Assembly (NCBI GenBank): GCA_035760965.1
Contig: DASTRY010000035.1
Coordinates: 1 to 64,000, forward strand
Direction: 5' to 3'
DNA length: 64,000 nt
From: JADGHX01 sp035760965
GTDB taxonomy: Bacteria > Pseudomonadota > Gammaproteobacteria > Steroidobacterales > Steroidobacteraceae
Position numbers and translations under genes: made by a program. This document shows positions 19,624-28,340 of the stretch, in pieces (position 1 is the stretch's first letter; each line of letters opens with the position of its first letter). The notes below the pieces were generated by a model that saw only the letters and a program-made list of their open reading frames with translations, ran no database searches and was not told the DNA's origin.

Positions 19624-19670
19624 CTTCGGTCCGGTTGGGTGCGGTAGCAGCGCACTCGAGCGGACCGAAG
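19624..19670. terminator. Inverted repeat (10-bp perfect stem), possible terminator
   Basis: cttcggtccg (19624-19633) is exactly complementary to cggaccgaag (19661-19670) across a 27-base loop. It lies in the 19452-19777 interval, about 110 bases past the stop of the large secreted protein gene and ahead of the GGDEF gene on the same strand. There is no T-run, so intrinsic termination is not certain; it may be an RNA-stabilising or protein-binding site. Nothing else stands out in that interval apart from a short direct repeat ccaagta near 19470. Confidence 0.35.
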
Positions 19671-19777
19671 CCCTCTGCTGCGAGTGCGAATTGGCCGCAA
19701 CCGTACGAGTCGCGCTTGATGGACGGCGGTCGGGTGCGGCGGCCGTGCCGGCCAGGTCGAAGCTTGCTGGCGCGTTG

Positions 19778-22000
19778 CTACGGCTCCAGTGCGAGCAAAT
19801 CGTCGAAGCGTGCCGCGGTTTTGTACATCGCCATGCCGTAGCGCCCGGCCGCGATACTCGAGTCGCGAGCCTCGACGACGAGTCGTCCGTTGACGTACCC
19901 ACGCAGCGAGTTGCCCACCGCTTCGAGCCGCAACGTGTACCAAGTGTTCGTCGTCACGGGGAGTGGTGCGCTGTCGAGCACGGTAACGTTCGCGCCCGTC
20001 AGCTTGCGCAGGGACACTTGGTTACTGCTTCGTACAGTCATGTAGTAAAAATTGTAGTCGTCCGCGTATCGCGCCACCGGACCGAACCATCGGTCGGCGC
20101 CGTTGAACGTGACCGCCTTCGCGCGCATCTGCACGACTTGGTCGCCCGTATCCGTGCCGGCAATCAAGCGCGCATCGCCGCTGGTGCTCGTCTGTTCGAC
20201 GACGCGCGAACCGTCCTGCACGTGCGTGTAGCCGCCCATGACGGACGTCCACTCGAACGGAACGTCTTCCTCGAAGTCGTTGGCGAACAGCGTGACTTGC
20301 GGATTGGGCGTGATCGTCACGTTGTCGTAGTCGACCGCGGCTTTGTACATGCGCACGCCGGCAGTGCCGCGCTTGTGCACGCTATCGCGCGCTTGGACGA
20401 ACAGCTTTCCATCGACATAGGCCCTGATCCATGTGCCGACGGCTTCGAGCCGCAATCTGTACGTTCGATTGAGCGTCACCGGAAACGGTGCGCTCGCGAG
20501 CACGCTGATCGACCCGTTCTGCAGCTTGCGCACCTCGATGCGGTTCGTCGTGCGCAGCGTGACGTAGTAGAAATTACCGGTATCGGTCTGGCGTACCGTG
20601 AGCCCGAACCAGCGCTCGCCGCTCGCACTGAAGGCCGTGGGACGTGCATCCGCTTCGATGGCCTGGTTGCTCCAATCGAGCCCCGTGCGCGAGGCCGCGG
20701 CATCACCGGCGACGCTCGATTGGCGATACACGAGGGTCGAGTTGCTCGGCACGACGGAGAACGAGCTGCCCGCGAGCGGCGTCCACTGACTCGCATTGCC
20801 GGTCTCGAAGTCGTCGAGGATCACGACGGGCTGGCTCAGATCGACCGGCACGTCGTAGATGTAGGCGGCGTGGTCACCGCTTGCGATCACGCGCCGGCCG
20901 CTGATCTCCACCGTTTTTCCCAGGAATTGCTGTACGGACGCATCGCTCGACAGCAGGCGCGCGATCGGCCGCGCGCCGCCGTTCGCGCCGATGTCGTATA
21001 CGTGCACGGAGCCCGCGTCCTCGCCGCGGAGATCGTCGCCGAACATGCCGACGACGCCGAGCCCGCCCGCCGCAGCCAGCGAACCGATGTCGAACGTCGA
21101 TGCAAACGTGCGGCCGTCACGGTTCAGCATGAAGGCGTCAGCCGACTGCAGACGCACGCCATCCGGAACGAGATTGCCGGCGGCGAGCTTCAATTTCAGG
21201 ATGCCGGCCCACACCGGGCTGTTGACGAGCACCGTCCCGCCGTCGAAGGCCAGCGCGCGCGGATCGGCAAGGTCCGCGAGCGAGAACGAGCCGCGATTGC
21301 CCCAGCCGCTCGTCGTGCGCAGCCAGCTTGCGAGCTCCGGCGCGTTGTTCAATTCCTCTTCGAACGGAATGCCGAAGAAGACCTGGTTGCCGATGATGTC
21401 GGTGTCGCCGCCGTGTCCGTGCACGACGTTGCGCGTCGGCCCGGCGACCATCACGCCGTCCTGCACCCACTGTCCCGAAGCGTTGCGGCGATAGGCCAGC
21501 ACCTGCATCTGCGGTCCCTCGCCGCTGACGATCACCGTGCCGCCGTCGATCTCGACGTCGCGACCCATGGCGGCGACATTCGGCGGATTCCGAATAGTCC
21601 CCGTGTTGACCCAGCCCGTGCTCCGGCGCTCGAAGATGCGCAGGTTGCCGAGCCACGAAATCGCCGCGACGTCACCCTGAACGGCGACGGAGACAGGGTC
21701 GGGCTCGCCGAGAAACGAGCCGGGCTGGTCGAGCAGCAGCGTCGCGACCGACGTCCACTTGCCCGCCGAGCTGCGCTCGAACAGGAACGCGGCGAGGATG
21801 AAGTCGTTGCCGGCCGGTCCCTCGCGCCACGCACTGATGACGGCGCGGTTCCCGTCGACAGCCACCTCGCTGACGTGCGTGTAGCGCGAATCGGGCGGGA
21901 CCAGACGCGCTTGTTCCTCCAGGGCAAGTGGCGCGGCCGAGAGCGTGGCGCAGGCGGACATCGCCGCGAGCGCCGCCATCAACCGGCTGAGGCTTCGCAT
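19778..22000 (-). CDS. Large secreted protein: beta-propeller-like N-terminus plus two LamG/ConA-like domains
   Basis: A 740-residue exported protein (signal 'MAALAAMSACATLSAAPLA'). Residues about 30-400 contain repeated blades of the type 'VAVDGNRAVISAW', 'VAVQGDVAAISWLG', 'VEIDGGTVIVSG', as in FG-GAP/WD-like propellers. Two homologous beta-sandwich domains follow (about 405-570 and 580-740). Each runs 'DDFETGNASQWTPL'/'NDFEEDVPFEWTSV', then 'RWFGLTVRQTDTGNFYYVTL'/'RWFGPVARYADDYNFYYMTV', then 'YRLRLEAVGTWIRAYVDGKL'/'YTLRLEAVGNSLRGYVNGRL'. This is the architecture of a surface or periplasmic binding protein, perhaps for polysaccharide. It has an AGGAG site before ATG 22000. The opposite strand carries a long open frame, which I regard as a shadow. 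Confidence 0.82.
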   Translation of the reverse strand: MRSLSRLMAALAAMSACATLSAAPLALEEQARLVPPDSRYTHVSEVAVDGNRAVISAWREGPAGNDFILAAFLFERSSAGKWTSVATLLLDQPGSFLGEPDPVSVAVQGDVAAISWLGNLRIFERRSTGWVNTGTIRNPPNVAAMGRDVEIDGGTVIVSGEGPQMQVLAYRRNASGQWVQDGVMVAGPTRNVVHGHGGDTDIIGNQVFFGIPFEEELNNAPELASWLRTTSGWGNRGSFSLADLADPRALAFDGGTVLVNSPVWAGILKLKLAAGNLVPDGVRLQSADAFMLNRDGRTFASTFDIGSLAAAGGLGVVGMFGDDLRGEDAGSVHVYDIGANGGARPIARLLSSDASVQQFLGKTVEISGRRVIASGDHAAYIYDVPVDLSQPVVILDDFETGNASQWTPLAGSSFSVVPSNSTLVYRQSSVAGDAAASRTGLDWSNQAIEADARPTAFSASGERWFGLTVRQTDTGNFYYVTLRTTNRIEVRKLQNGSISVLASAPFPVTLNRTYRLRLEAVGTWIRAYVDGKLFVQARDSVHKRGTAGVRMYKAAVDYDNVTITPNPQVTLFANDFEEDVPFEWTSVMGGYTHVQDGSRVVEQTSTSGDARLIAGTDTGDQVVQMRAKAVTFNGADRWFGPVARYADDYNFYYMTVRSSNQVSLRKLTGANVTVLDSAPLPVTTNTWYTLRLEAVGNSLRGYVNGRLVVEARDSSIAAGRYGMAMYKTAARFDDLLALEP

Positions 22001-22122
22001 GAGGACTCTCCTCTTGGAGACCGAGGTTTCGTTCTTCTGCCTCGAAAGAGGAGCAACCCGTATTCCGACGCGCGCGTGCGCCGTGTGTGCGCGATCACAC
22101 TTCCGCTATCGATTCCTCGCGC

Positions 22123-23142
22123 TCATCGTCCGGCTTCCATCACGCGCCGAAGCGCGGCACGAATGCGCTTCTGACCGGGGAAGTATTCCCACTCGAACGC
22201 GTGTGGGTACGGCGTGTCCCAGCCGCACACGCGCTCGATCGGCGCCTCGAGAGTCCAGAAGCATTCCTCCTGCACGGTCGCGCACAGCTCGGCGCCGAAG
22301 CCGCTGAAGCGCGTCGCCTCGTGCACGATGACGCAGCGGCCGGTGCGCTTCACCGACTCGCAAATCGTGTCGACATCGAGCGGGATGAACGAGCGGACAT
22401 CGATTATCTCGGCGTCGACCTGCTGCTCACGAACCGCCGCTGCAGCGACGTGCACCATCGTGCCGTACGTGAGCACCGTTACCTCGTCGCCCGGCCGCAC
22501 GATCTCGGCCTTGCCGAGCGGGACGGTGTAGTAACCCTCGGGGACTTCGCCCTTTGGATGCGTACGCCACGGTACGGCGGGTTTGTCGTGGTCGCCATCG
22601 AACGGCCCGTTGTAGATGCGCTTCGGCTCGAAGAACACGACCGGATCGTCGTCCTGAATGGCGGAGATGAGCAGGCCCTTCGCATCGTACGGATTCGACG
22701 GCATCACGACCTTGAGGCCGGCGACGTGCGTGAAGATGCCTTCAGGACTCTGCGAATGCGTTTGCCCGCCGCGAATGCCACCGCCGCACGGCGCGCGGAT
22801 GGTGATCGGTGCCCAGAAATCCCCGCCACTGCGATAACGCAGGCGCGCGCATTCGCTGATGATCTGATCGACCGCCGGATAGATGTAGTCCGCGAACTGG
22901 ATCTCGACCACCGGGCGCAGACCGTTCACGCCCATGCCGACGGCGGTCCCGACGATGCCGCCCTCGGCGATCGGCGTGTCGAGCACGCGATGCTCACCGT
23001 ATTTCTTCTGCAGCCCGTCGGTCGCGCGGAACACGCCGCCGAAGTAGCCGACGTCCTCGCCCATGATGATGACGGACGGGTCCCGCCCGAGCATGACGTC
23101 CATGGCCGAGTTCAGCGCCTGCACGATGTTCATCTGCGCCAT
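22123..23142 (-). CDS. 2-oxoacid dehydrogenase E1 component, beta subunit (branched-chain type)
   Basis: A 339-residue transketolase-like beta subunit. It has 'MNIVQALNSAMDVML', 'GEDVGYFGGVFRATDGL', 'RVLDTPIAEGGIVGTAVGMG', 'IQFADYIYPAVDQI', the 'RAPCGGGIRGGQTHSQSPE' loop and the C-terminal 'VTLEAPIERVCGWDTPYPH'-like block (here 'EAPIERVCGWDTPYP'). These match E1 beta of branched-chain 2-oxoacid (or acetoin/pyruvate) dehydrogenase. It follows the alpha-subunit gene after three bases. By family it forms an alpha2beta2 thiamine-diphosphate decarboxylase feeding valine, leucine and isoleucine breakdown. No E2 lipoyl transferase or E3 gene is next to it. Confidence 0.93.
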   Translation of the reverse strand: MAQMNIVQALNSAMDVMLGRDPSVIIMGEDVGYFGGVFRATDGLQKKYGEHRVLDTPIAEGGIVGTAVGMGVNGLRPVVEIQFADYIYPAVDQIISECARLRYRSGGDFWAPITIRAPCGGGIRGGQTHSQSPEGIFTHVAGLKVVMPSNPYDAKGLLISAIQDDDPVVFFEPKRIYNGPFDGDHDKPAVPWRTHPKGEVPEGYYTVPLGKAEIVRPGDEVTVLTYGTMVHVAAAAVREQQVDAEIIDVRSFIPLDVDTICESVKRTGRCVIVHEATRFSGFGAELCATVQEECFWTLEAPIERVCGWDTPYPHAFEWEYFPGQKRIRAALRRVMEAGR

Positions 23143-23145
23143 GGC

Positions 23146-24381
23146 TCAATCCCGCTCGCTCAGCATCTGCGCGCGCTGCTTCGCCAGATGGGGCGGCAAC
23201 TCCTTGAACACGTCCTCGAACATGAGATTGGGGTCGAGCTGCGGGCCCTCCGTCATCGTGCCGTAGCCGATCGCTTCCTCCCATGCCGCGGCGACCTGCG
23301 CATCGAGCTCTGCGACGAGACGGTCGTGCCGCTCCTGCGACCACTCGCCCAACCCGATGAGATGCTGCTTCAGCCGCTCGATGGGATCGCCGAGCGGCCA
23401 TGCCTCGGCCTCCTCCTTGGGGCGATAGCGCGCAGGATCGTCGCTCGTCGAATGGGCCGCTGCCCGATACGTGACGAGCTCGACGAGCGTCGCGCCGCCG
23501 CCGCGACGTGCGCGCTCGGCAGCCCACTGCGTGACGGCGTACACCGCGAGAAAATCGTTGCCGTCGACGCGAATGCCGGCAATGCCGTAGCCCGGGCCGC
23601 GCGCGGCGAACGAGCGCTGCTCACCACCCGCGAACCCCTGAAAGGTCGAGATGGCCCACTGATTGTTCACGACGTTCAGGATCACCGGCGCCTTGTAGAC
23701 CGCACCGAACGTGACGGCATAGTGAAAGTCCGCTTCGGCGCTGCTGCCTTCGCCGATCCATGCGGCGGCGACATCGTCTTCGCCCTTGATGGCGGCCGCC
23801 ATCGCCCAGCCCACCGCCTGCGGAAACTGCGTCGCGACGTTGCCGGAGACGGAAAAGATCTTGCGCGCCCGCGAGTGATAGAACACCGGCATCTGCCGGC
23901 CTTTGCACATGTCGCGCGTGTTCGAGAGGCACTGGCACATGAGATCGACGGTGTTCGAGCCGCGCGCGATGTGCAGACCCTGCGTGCGGTAGGACGGGAA
24001 CAGCATGTCGCCCGGGCGCAGCGCCATCGCCGCGGCAATCGACACGGCTTCCTCGCCCGTCGACTTCATGTAGAACGAGATCTTCCCCTGACGCTGCACG
24101 CGCAACATGCGATCGTCGTACGCGCGCGTGAGCAACATGTAGCGCAAGCCCGTTCGCAGTTCTTCAGCGGAGAGTCGCGGCTGCCAAGGACCCTTCGCAC
24201 GATGGTCGTCGTCGATCACCCGGACGAGCGAGGTCGCGAGCGGCTCGATCTCCGCCAGTCGCGCCAACGGCTCCGGTCGCGGCACCGCACCCGCAGGACT
24301 CGTGACGAGGTACCCGAAGTCGGGTCGATCGCCGGGCCGGGCAGGCGGATGGGGAACATGGAGGCGCGACGGACGAGTCAT
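23146..24381 (-). CDS. 2-oxoacid dehydrogenase E1 component, alpha subunit (branched-chain type)
   Basis: A 411-residue thiamine-diphosphate enzyme. Family blocks are 'RAYDDRMLRVQRQGKISFYM', 'GEEAVSIAAAMAL', 'PSYRTQGLHIARG', the ThDP motif 'WIGEGSSAEADFHYAVTFGA' ending 'VVNNQWAIS' and the phosphorylation-loop-like 'YRAAAHSTSDDPARYR'. The long N-terminus (about 60 residues, 'LHVPHPPARPGDRPDFGYL') is characteristic of bacterial BkdA1. I chose ATG 24381; an upstream extension would read non-family sequence. It is coupled to the beta subunit. The missing E2/E3 must be encoded elsewhere. Confidence 0.93.
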   Translation of the reverse strand: MTRPSRLHVPHPPARPGDRPDFGYLVTSPAGAVPRPEPLARLAEIEPLATSLVRVIDDDHRAKGPWQPRLSAEELRTGLRYMLLTRAYDDRMLRVQRQGKISFYMKSTGEEAVSIAAAMALRPGDMLFPSYRTQGLHIARGSNTVDLMCQCLSNTRDMCKGRQMPVFYHSRARKIFSVSGNVATQFPQAVGWAMAAAIKGEDDVAAAWIGEGSSAEADFHYAVTFGAVYKAPVILNVVNNQWAISTFQGFAGGEQRSFAARGPGYGIAGIRVDGNDFLAVYAVTQWAAERARRGGGATLVELVTYRAAAHSTSDDPARYRPKEEAEAWPLGDPIERLKQHLIGLGEWSQERHDRLVAELDAQVAAAWEEAIGYGTMTEGPQLDPNLMFEDVFKELPPHLAKQRAQMLSERD

Positions 24382-24629
24382 GGACGGTTTCCGGCAGCCA
24401 CGAGGGGCGCGCATTGTAATCCGTCCCGCGTCGTTCATCGCGCAGTCGTTCGCGGCGCTCACGGTGGGTCCGATGACTGCGCGCGCAAGATCGAGCGAGC
24501 ACACCCAATACCGGCGAGCTGCGGCAAGAATTGCGCCGGCCGCCGACGGTCAGACGTCGCATTCCGAGCGGCGCATGAGCGTGAGCTTCGAGCGGCAATT
24601 GCCGCCCGAAGCTTGCGGAAGCCGATGCG

Positions 24630-24986
24630 TCAGGTCTTCTTCAGCATCACGTCCGTCGGCATCCCCATGAACTCCCAGTGCAGCTTGAGCTCGGTCGGGG
24701 AGGACATCTCGCCCGTGATGTCGAACGTCGTCGGGCCCGCGCCGAAGTCCAGGACGAGCGTGAATGAGAGCTTCTTGCCCGCGATCTTGCCGTCCTTGAT
24801 CGGCACGGCGCTGCCGTCGGGCGTCGTCGTGGAGCCGGTGAGCGTCGCGCCGTCCGCCTTGAACGTGTAGTGGATCGGCGCCGGCCCGCCCGGCGTGTCG
24901 AGCGAGCCCATCCAGTTGCCGTCGATGTCCGCGGCGAATGCAGGAGCGGCCGCGAGCAGCAGTGCCAATGCGAGCATCTTCTTCAT
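24630..24986 (-). CDS. Small secreted protein of unknown function
   Basis: A 118-residue protein with a clear signal peptide ('MLALALLLAAAPAFAADIDG'). The mature part is a small beta-rich domain: 'GNWMGSLDTPGGPAPIHYTF', 'LTGSTTTPDG', 'IKDGKIAGKKLSFTL' and 'PTTFDITGEMSSPTELKLHW'. The pattern of an 'I-x-G-x-W' strand followed by 'GxxLTGxxxxPxG' is common in small periplasmic lipocalin-like proteins; I cannot name a substrate. An AGGA site precedes ATG 24986. It lies just downstream of the broken small gene at 25008. Confidence 0.75.
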   Translation of the reverse strand: MKKMLALALLLAAAPAFAADIDGNWMGSLDTPGGPAPIHYTFKADGATLTGSTTTPDGSAVPIKDGKIAGKKLSFTLVLDFGAGPTTFDITGEMSSPTELKLHWEFMGMPTDVMLKKT

Positions 24987-25007
24987 GGTGTCCTCCCCAG
25001 TTGTTTT

Positions 25008-25177
25008 TTACCAAGGCTCGGGAACGCCGTCGTAGCGCAGAAAGCGTCCGCTGTCCTCGAGGGTCACTTTGTCGATCGTCTCGATCATCAACACGGTCGC
25101 ACCGAAGGCGCAGGGCAGGACGCCGAGCGAAACGAGCAGCGCGAGAATCGTAAAGGCCGTGTACGGCGCGCGCTCAT
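25008..25177 (-). pseudogene. Small membrane-protein gene with apparent frameshift, directly after the serine hydrolase stop
   Basis: Reading on from the hydrolase stop in the same frame gives a convincing peptide: a hydrophobic helix 'TAFTILALLVSLGVLPCAFG' followed by an acidic tail '...TLEDSGRFLRYDGVPEPW' and TAA at 25008. That frame has no start codon. The only ATG with a ribosome-like GAGAG (ATG at 25177) is in another frame. Removing one GC pair from the gcgcgcgcc tract just after it would join the two into 'MSAPYTAFTILALL...' of 55-56 residues. So this is either a natural frameshift, a slippage-prone gene, or a sequence error in a dinucleotide run. Function unknown. Confidence 0.45.
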
Positions 25178-25184
25178 GGCTCTC

Positions 25185-26480
25185 TCAATCGACGATCGCC
25201 GCATACACGAGCGAACGGAGCTTGCCGAAGTCGTCGATGTCTCCCGCGGGAATGAGCTGCGTGAGGTAGACGACGATCAGCTGTTCGCGCGGATCGACCC
25301 AGTACGTAGAGTGATACGCGCCGCCCCAGCCGTACTCGCCCACGGACCCGGGCTCGCCGCGCTCACCGACGTTCGTGACGACGGAGAAGCCGAGCCCTAT
25401 ACCGACGCCGGGCTGGAACGGCACATCGCCGAGATGATCCGTCGTCATCAGCTCGACCGTCTTGCGCGAGAGCAGACGTTTCCCGTCGAGCTGACCCCCG
25501 TTCAAAATCATCTGCAGGAAGCGCGCGTAGTCGCCCGCAGTCGAGAGGAACCCTGCACCGCCGGAGAAGGACTTGCGCGGCCCATCCACATACGCGCCCT
25601 GGCCGATCATGCCGCCGGGCGCCGGCGCGCGCTCGAGTTGCGGCTTGCCGTTCATCGAGTACACGACGGTGAGGCGATCGCGCTTCTCCTTCGGCAGATA
25701 GAACGCGGTGTCGCTCATGCCGAGCGGGCCCGTCACCGCCGTGCGCATGTACTCATCCAGCGGCATGCCGGCCACCTTCTCGATGATGGCGCCGAGAATG
25801 TCGATGTTGTACCCGTACACCCATTTCTCGCGGGGCTGCGCATCGAACGGCAGCGCGGCCATGCGCGAGACGGTCGCCGCGATGGGCTCGTTGCGGTCGG
25901 CGAAATACCAGCCCTGGATGCCCGCCTTCTTCCACTGATCGGCGGCGACTCCCATGCCGTAGCCGATGCCGGACGTATGCGTCATCAGATCGCGAATGGT
26001 GATGGGGCGTTTTGCCGGCACGACGTCGTAGCCGCCGCCATCCTTCGGCACCGCCACCGTCGTGCTGCCGAACTCCGGAAAATATTTCGCCACCGGATCG
26101 GTCAGGAGCAGCTTGCCTTGCTCGACGAGCATCATGGCGCCGGTGACGACGACGGCCTTGGTCTGCGAAGCGATGCGGAAGATCGAGTCCGTCCGCATGC
26201 GCGCGTGCGCCTCGCGATCCCGATCGCCGAACGCTTCGAGATACACGAGCTTGCCGCGCCGAGCGACCAGCGCGACGGAGCCCGCGACCTTGCCTTCGTC
26301 CGTGTAGCGCTTCAGCCCCGCCGTGAGCCGCGCGAGCCGCTCGGACGACATGCCGACCTCTTCGGGCTGGGCACGCGGAAGCGGATCTCGTGAAGACTCG
26401 CTCGCCCACGCGGACCCGAATGCAAGCAGGACGACGGTCAGGAATAGCGTCGGACCTCGACGCAGCGGCATGCTCGGCAT
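25185..26480 (-). CDS. Serine hydrolase, class C beta-lactamase/penicillin-binding-protein-like
   Basis: A 431-residue exported protein (signal ending near 'FGSAWA'). The catalytic 'FRIASQTKAVV' gives the SxxK motif (Ser about residue 104). 'VYGYNIDILG' is the YxN motif, and 'WGGAYHSTYWVDP' near the C-terminus occupies the third-motif position. It is of normal length for this esterase/peptidase-like group; true antibiotic resistance is unlikely from sequence alone. By family it acts in the periplasm on ester or amide substrates. Its stop is followed at once, in frame, by the small membrane peptide described at 25008. Confidence 0.9.
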   Translation of the reverse strand: MPSMPLRRGPTLFLTVVLLAFGSAWASESSRDPLPRAQPEEVGMSSERLARLTAGLKRYTDEGKVAGSVALVARRGKLVYLEAFGDRDREAHARMRTDSIFRIASQTKAVVVTGAMMLVEQGKLLLTDPVAKYFPEFGSTTVAVPKDGGGYDVVPAKRPITIRDLMTHTSGIGYGMGVAADQWKKAGIQGWYFADRNEPIAATVSRMAALPFDAQPREKWVYGYNIDILGAIIEKVAGMPLDEYMRTAVTGPLGMSDTAFYLPKEKRDRLTVVYSMNGKPQLERAPAPGGMIGQGAYVDGPRKSFSGGAGFLSTAGDYARFLQMILNGGQLDGKRLLSRKTVELMTTDHLGDVPFQPGVGIGLGFSVVTNVGERGEPGSVGEYGWGGAYHSTYWVDPREQLIVVYLTQLIPAGDIDDFGKLRSLVYAAIVD

Positions 26481-26538
26481 CGCAACCCCCCCTTCGCAAT
26501 GTCAGGGCCGCATCTTCGCCGAGCGCGGCGGGCGTTGG

Positions 26539-26997
26539 CTAGGTCTTGCGCAACTCGGCGGCGGCGCGCTCCAGCAGACGGAGGTGCTGCTCGAGTTTCG
26601 CGATCTCCTCGGGTTTCAGGCCGGCGAGCAGCTTGCTCTCGTAGTCGAGGGCCAGCGGCGCGACTTCAGCGTGGAGCGCCTCGCCGCTCTTGGTCAGCAT
26701 CAAGCGATGGGAACGGCCGTCCGCCGAGTTGGGCAGTCGCTTGACGAGCCGGCGGCGGAGCAGTCCCTGCGCGGCGCGCGTGACCGTCACTTTGTCCATG
26801 ATCGTCCGGCCACACAGCTCCTGCTGGGTGAGTGGACCTTCGTCGGCCAGCACCGCGACCAGCCGCCACTGCGGGATGGTGAGCCCGAACCGCTCTTCAT
26901 AGGCCAGCTGAATGACGCGCGACACCGCATTCGCCGCCACCGAGAGTCGATACGGCAGGTAGTGCTGAAGTCGCAGCGTGCGCGCTTTGGTCGGCAT
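26539..26997 (-). CDS. MarR-family transcriptional regulator of the homogentisate operon
   Basis: A 152-residue winged-helix protein. It has 'LPYRLSVAANAVSRVIQLAY', 'FGLTIPQWRLVAVLADEGPL', the recognition region 'TIMDKVTVTRAAQGLLRRRL' and the wing 'RLPNSADGRSHRLMLT'. ATG 26997 matches the usual family start. An upstream ATG at 27051, with a GGAGAG site and overlapping the end of fahA, would add 18 residues and is a real alternative. It is the last gene of the hppD-hmgA-fahA operon. It is the natural candidate to bind the paired near-palindromes ahead of hppD and release them in response to a pathway intermediate such as homogentisate (inference). Confidence 0.9.
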   Translation of the reverse strand: MPTKARTLRLQHYLPYRLSVAANAVSRVIQLAYEERFGLTIPQWRLVAVLADEGPLTQQELCGRTIMDKVTVTRAAQGLLRRRLVKRLPNSADGRSHRLMLTKSGEALHAEVAPLALDYESKLLAGLKPEEIAKLEQHLRLLERAAAELRKT

Positions 26998-27026
26998 CGA
27001 TTCGGATTCCGGGCGGGGCGTGCGGG

Positions 27027-28328
27027 TCAGGCGGTCGTCGGCAGTACGCATCCGGTCAGCTCTCCAAATCCGATTCGCGCGGCGCCGGGGCGCTCGCAGT
27101 AGCCGCGCATGATTACCGTGTCGCCGTCCTCCAGGAAACTGCGCGTCTCGCCATTCGGCAGCTTGATCGGCTGCTTGCCTCCGGCGGACAGCTCGAGGAG
27201 AGACCCGGCCTCCTCGGGCAGGGGACCGGATTGTGTGCCGGTGCCGAGCAGATCGCCCGGCTGCAGGTTGCAGCCGTTCACGGTGTGATGCGCGACGAGC
27301 TGCGCAAGCGTCCAGTACGAGTGCTTGAAGCTGGTGCGCGAAAGCAGCGCCGGCGCCTTTCCTGCGCGCCGCATGGCATCGGTCTGCAGGTGAACCTCCA
27401 GCCGAATGTCGAAAGCGCCGCGACTGCGGACCTGCGGCGAATCGAGGTAGGGCAGCGGCTGCGGATCGCCCGCCGGCCGTTCCCATGCGAGACGGTAGGG
27501 CTCCAGCGCTTCGCGCGTCACGATCCACGGCGAGATGCTGGTGGCGAAATTCTTGCCGAGGAAGGGGCCGAGCGGCTGGTACTCCCACGCCTGGATGTCG
27601 CGCGCGGACCAGTCGTTCAGCAGGCATAGGCCGAACACGTGCGACTCGGCTTGCTCGATGCCGATGCGCGAGCCGAGCGCATTGCCGGGACCGACGAACA
27701 CACCGAGCTCCAGCTCGTAGTCGAGGCGGCGGCTCGGTGCCAGCTCGGGTGTCGGTCCCCCGAGTTGTCCCATCGGGCGGACAAAATCCTGCCCCGACAC
27801 GATGATGGAGGAGCTGCGGCCGTGATAGCCGATCGGCACCCACTTGTAGTTCGGCATCAGCGGATTGTCCGGCCGGAACAGTCTTCCGACGGCGGTGGCG
27901 TGATGCAGCGAGATGTAGAAATCCGTGTAGTCGCCGATGCGGGCGGGTAGGGCGTACTCCACGCGAGATTGCGGCACGAGGCACGGGCGCAGCGCGCTTT
28001 CCATCGCGGAGCCGACGCGCAGCCCGCGCGAGAGAGCCAGGCGCAAGGCGGACCAGGCTTGCGGACCGCTCGCCATGAGCTCGTTGAGCACCGGGCGCGA
28101 TGCGCTTGCGAGCGTGCGTGTGACCACCGGGTCCCAGACGCCGAAGCGCGCTGCGGCGGCGAGGTCGAGAATCTCGTCGCCGATCGCGACACCGCCGCGA
28201 AATTCTTCCGAGGTGCCGGCGCGGCGAAACACCGCAAAGGGCAGGTTCTGGATCGGAAAGTCCGTCGTCGGCAGGTTCGCCGAGTCGACCCAGCTGCGCA
28301 GCGCGGGATCATGCGTCTCGTTGAGCAC
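27027..28328 (-). CDS. fahA: Fumarylacetoacetase
   Basis: A 433-residue FAH with an N-terminal SH3-like part ('FPIQNLPFAVFRR') and a catalytic part. Visible blocks are 'DYTDFYISLHHATAVGRLFR' (catalytic His region), 'RRLDYELELGVFVG' and 'NDWSARDIQAWEYQPLGPFL' (metal ligands Asp and Glu). It cleaves fumarylacetoacetate to fumarate and acetoacetate, the last step of tyrosine breakdown. It starts with GTG at 28328, 12 bases after the hmgA stop; the site tgaggt overlaps that stop, so translation is probably coupled. There is no maleylacetoacetate isomerase gene in the operon. Confidence 0.96.
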   Translation of the reverse strand: MLNETHDPALRSWVDSANLPTTDFPIQNLPFAVFRRAGTSEEFRGGVAIGDEILDLAAAARFGVWDPVVTRTLASASRPVLNELMASGPQAWSALRLALSRGLRVGSAMESALRPCLVPQSRVEYALPARIGDYTDFYISLHHATAVGRLFRPDNPLMPNYKWVPIGYHGRSSSIIVSGQDFVRPMGQLGGPTPELAPSRRLDYELELGVFVGPGNALGSRIGIEQAESHVFGLCLLNDWSARDIQAWEYQPLGPFLGKNFATSISPWIVTREALEPYRLAWERPAGDPQPLPYLDSPQVRSRGAFDIRLEVHLQTDAMRRAGKAPALLSRTSFKHSYWTLAQLVAHHTVNGCNLQPGDLLGTGTQSGPLPEEAGSLLELSAGGKQPIKLPNGETRSFLEDGDTVIMRGYCERPGAARIGFGELTGCVLPTTA

Positions 28329-28340
28329 GGCGTACGGACC

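Noticed and set aside
19553..22174. Very long plus-strand open frame (about 870 codons) opposite the secreted LamG-like gene
   Set aside because: The minus strand encodes a protein with signal peptide, repeated domains and a ribosome site; the plus frame is Arg/Asp/His-rich without domains and is a GC-bias shadow.
22087..24870. Plus-strand open frame of about 930 codons opposite the E1 alpha/beta genes
   Set aside because: The E1 subunits are unmistakable on the minus strand; the antisense frame has shadow composition and no start signal.
26539..27984. A 481-codon frame joining the MarR regulator to upstream sequence
   Set aside because: The upstream part is an out-of-frame reading of fahA; the winged-helix protein starts at 26997 or 27051.
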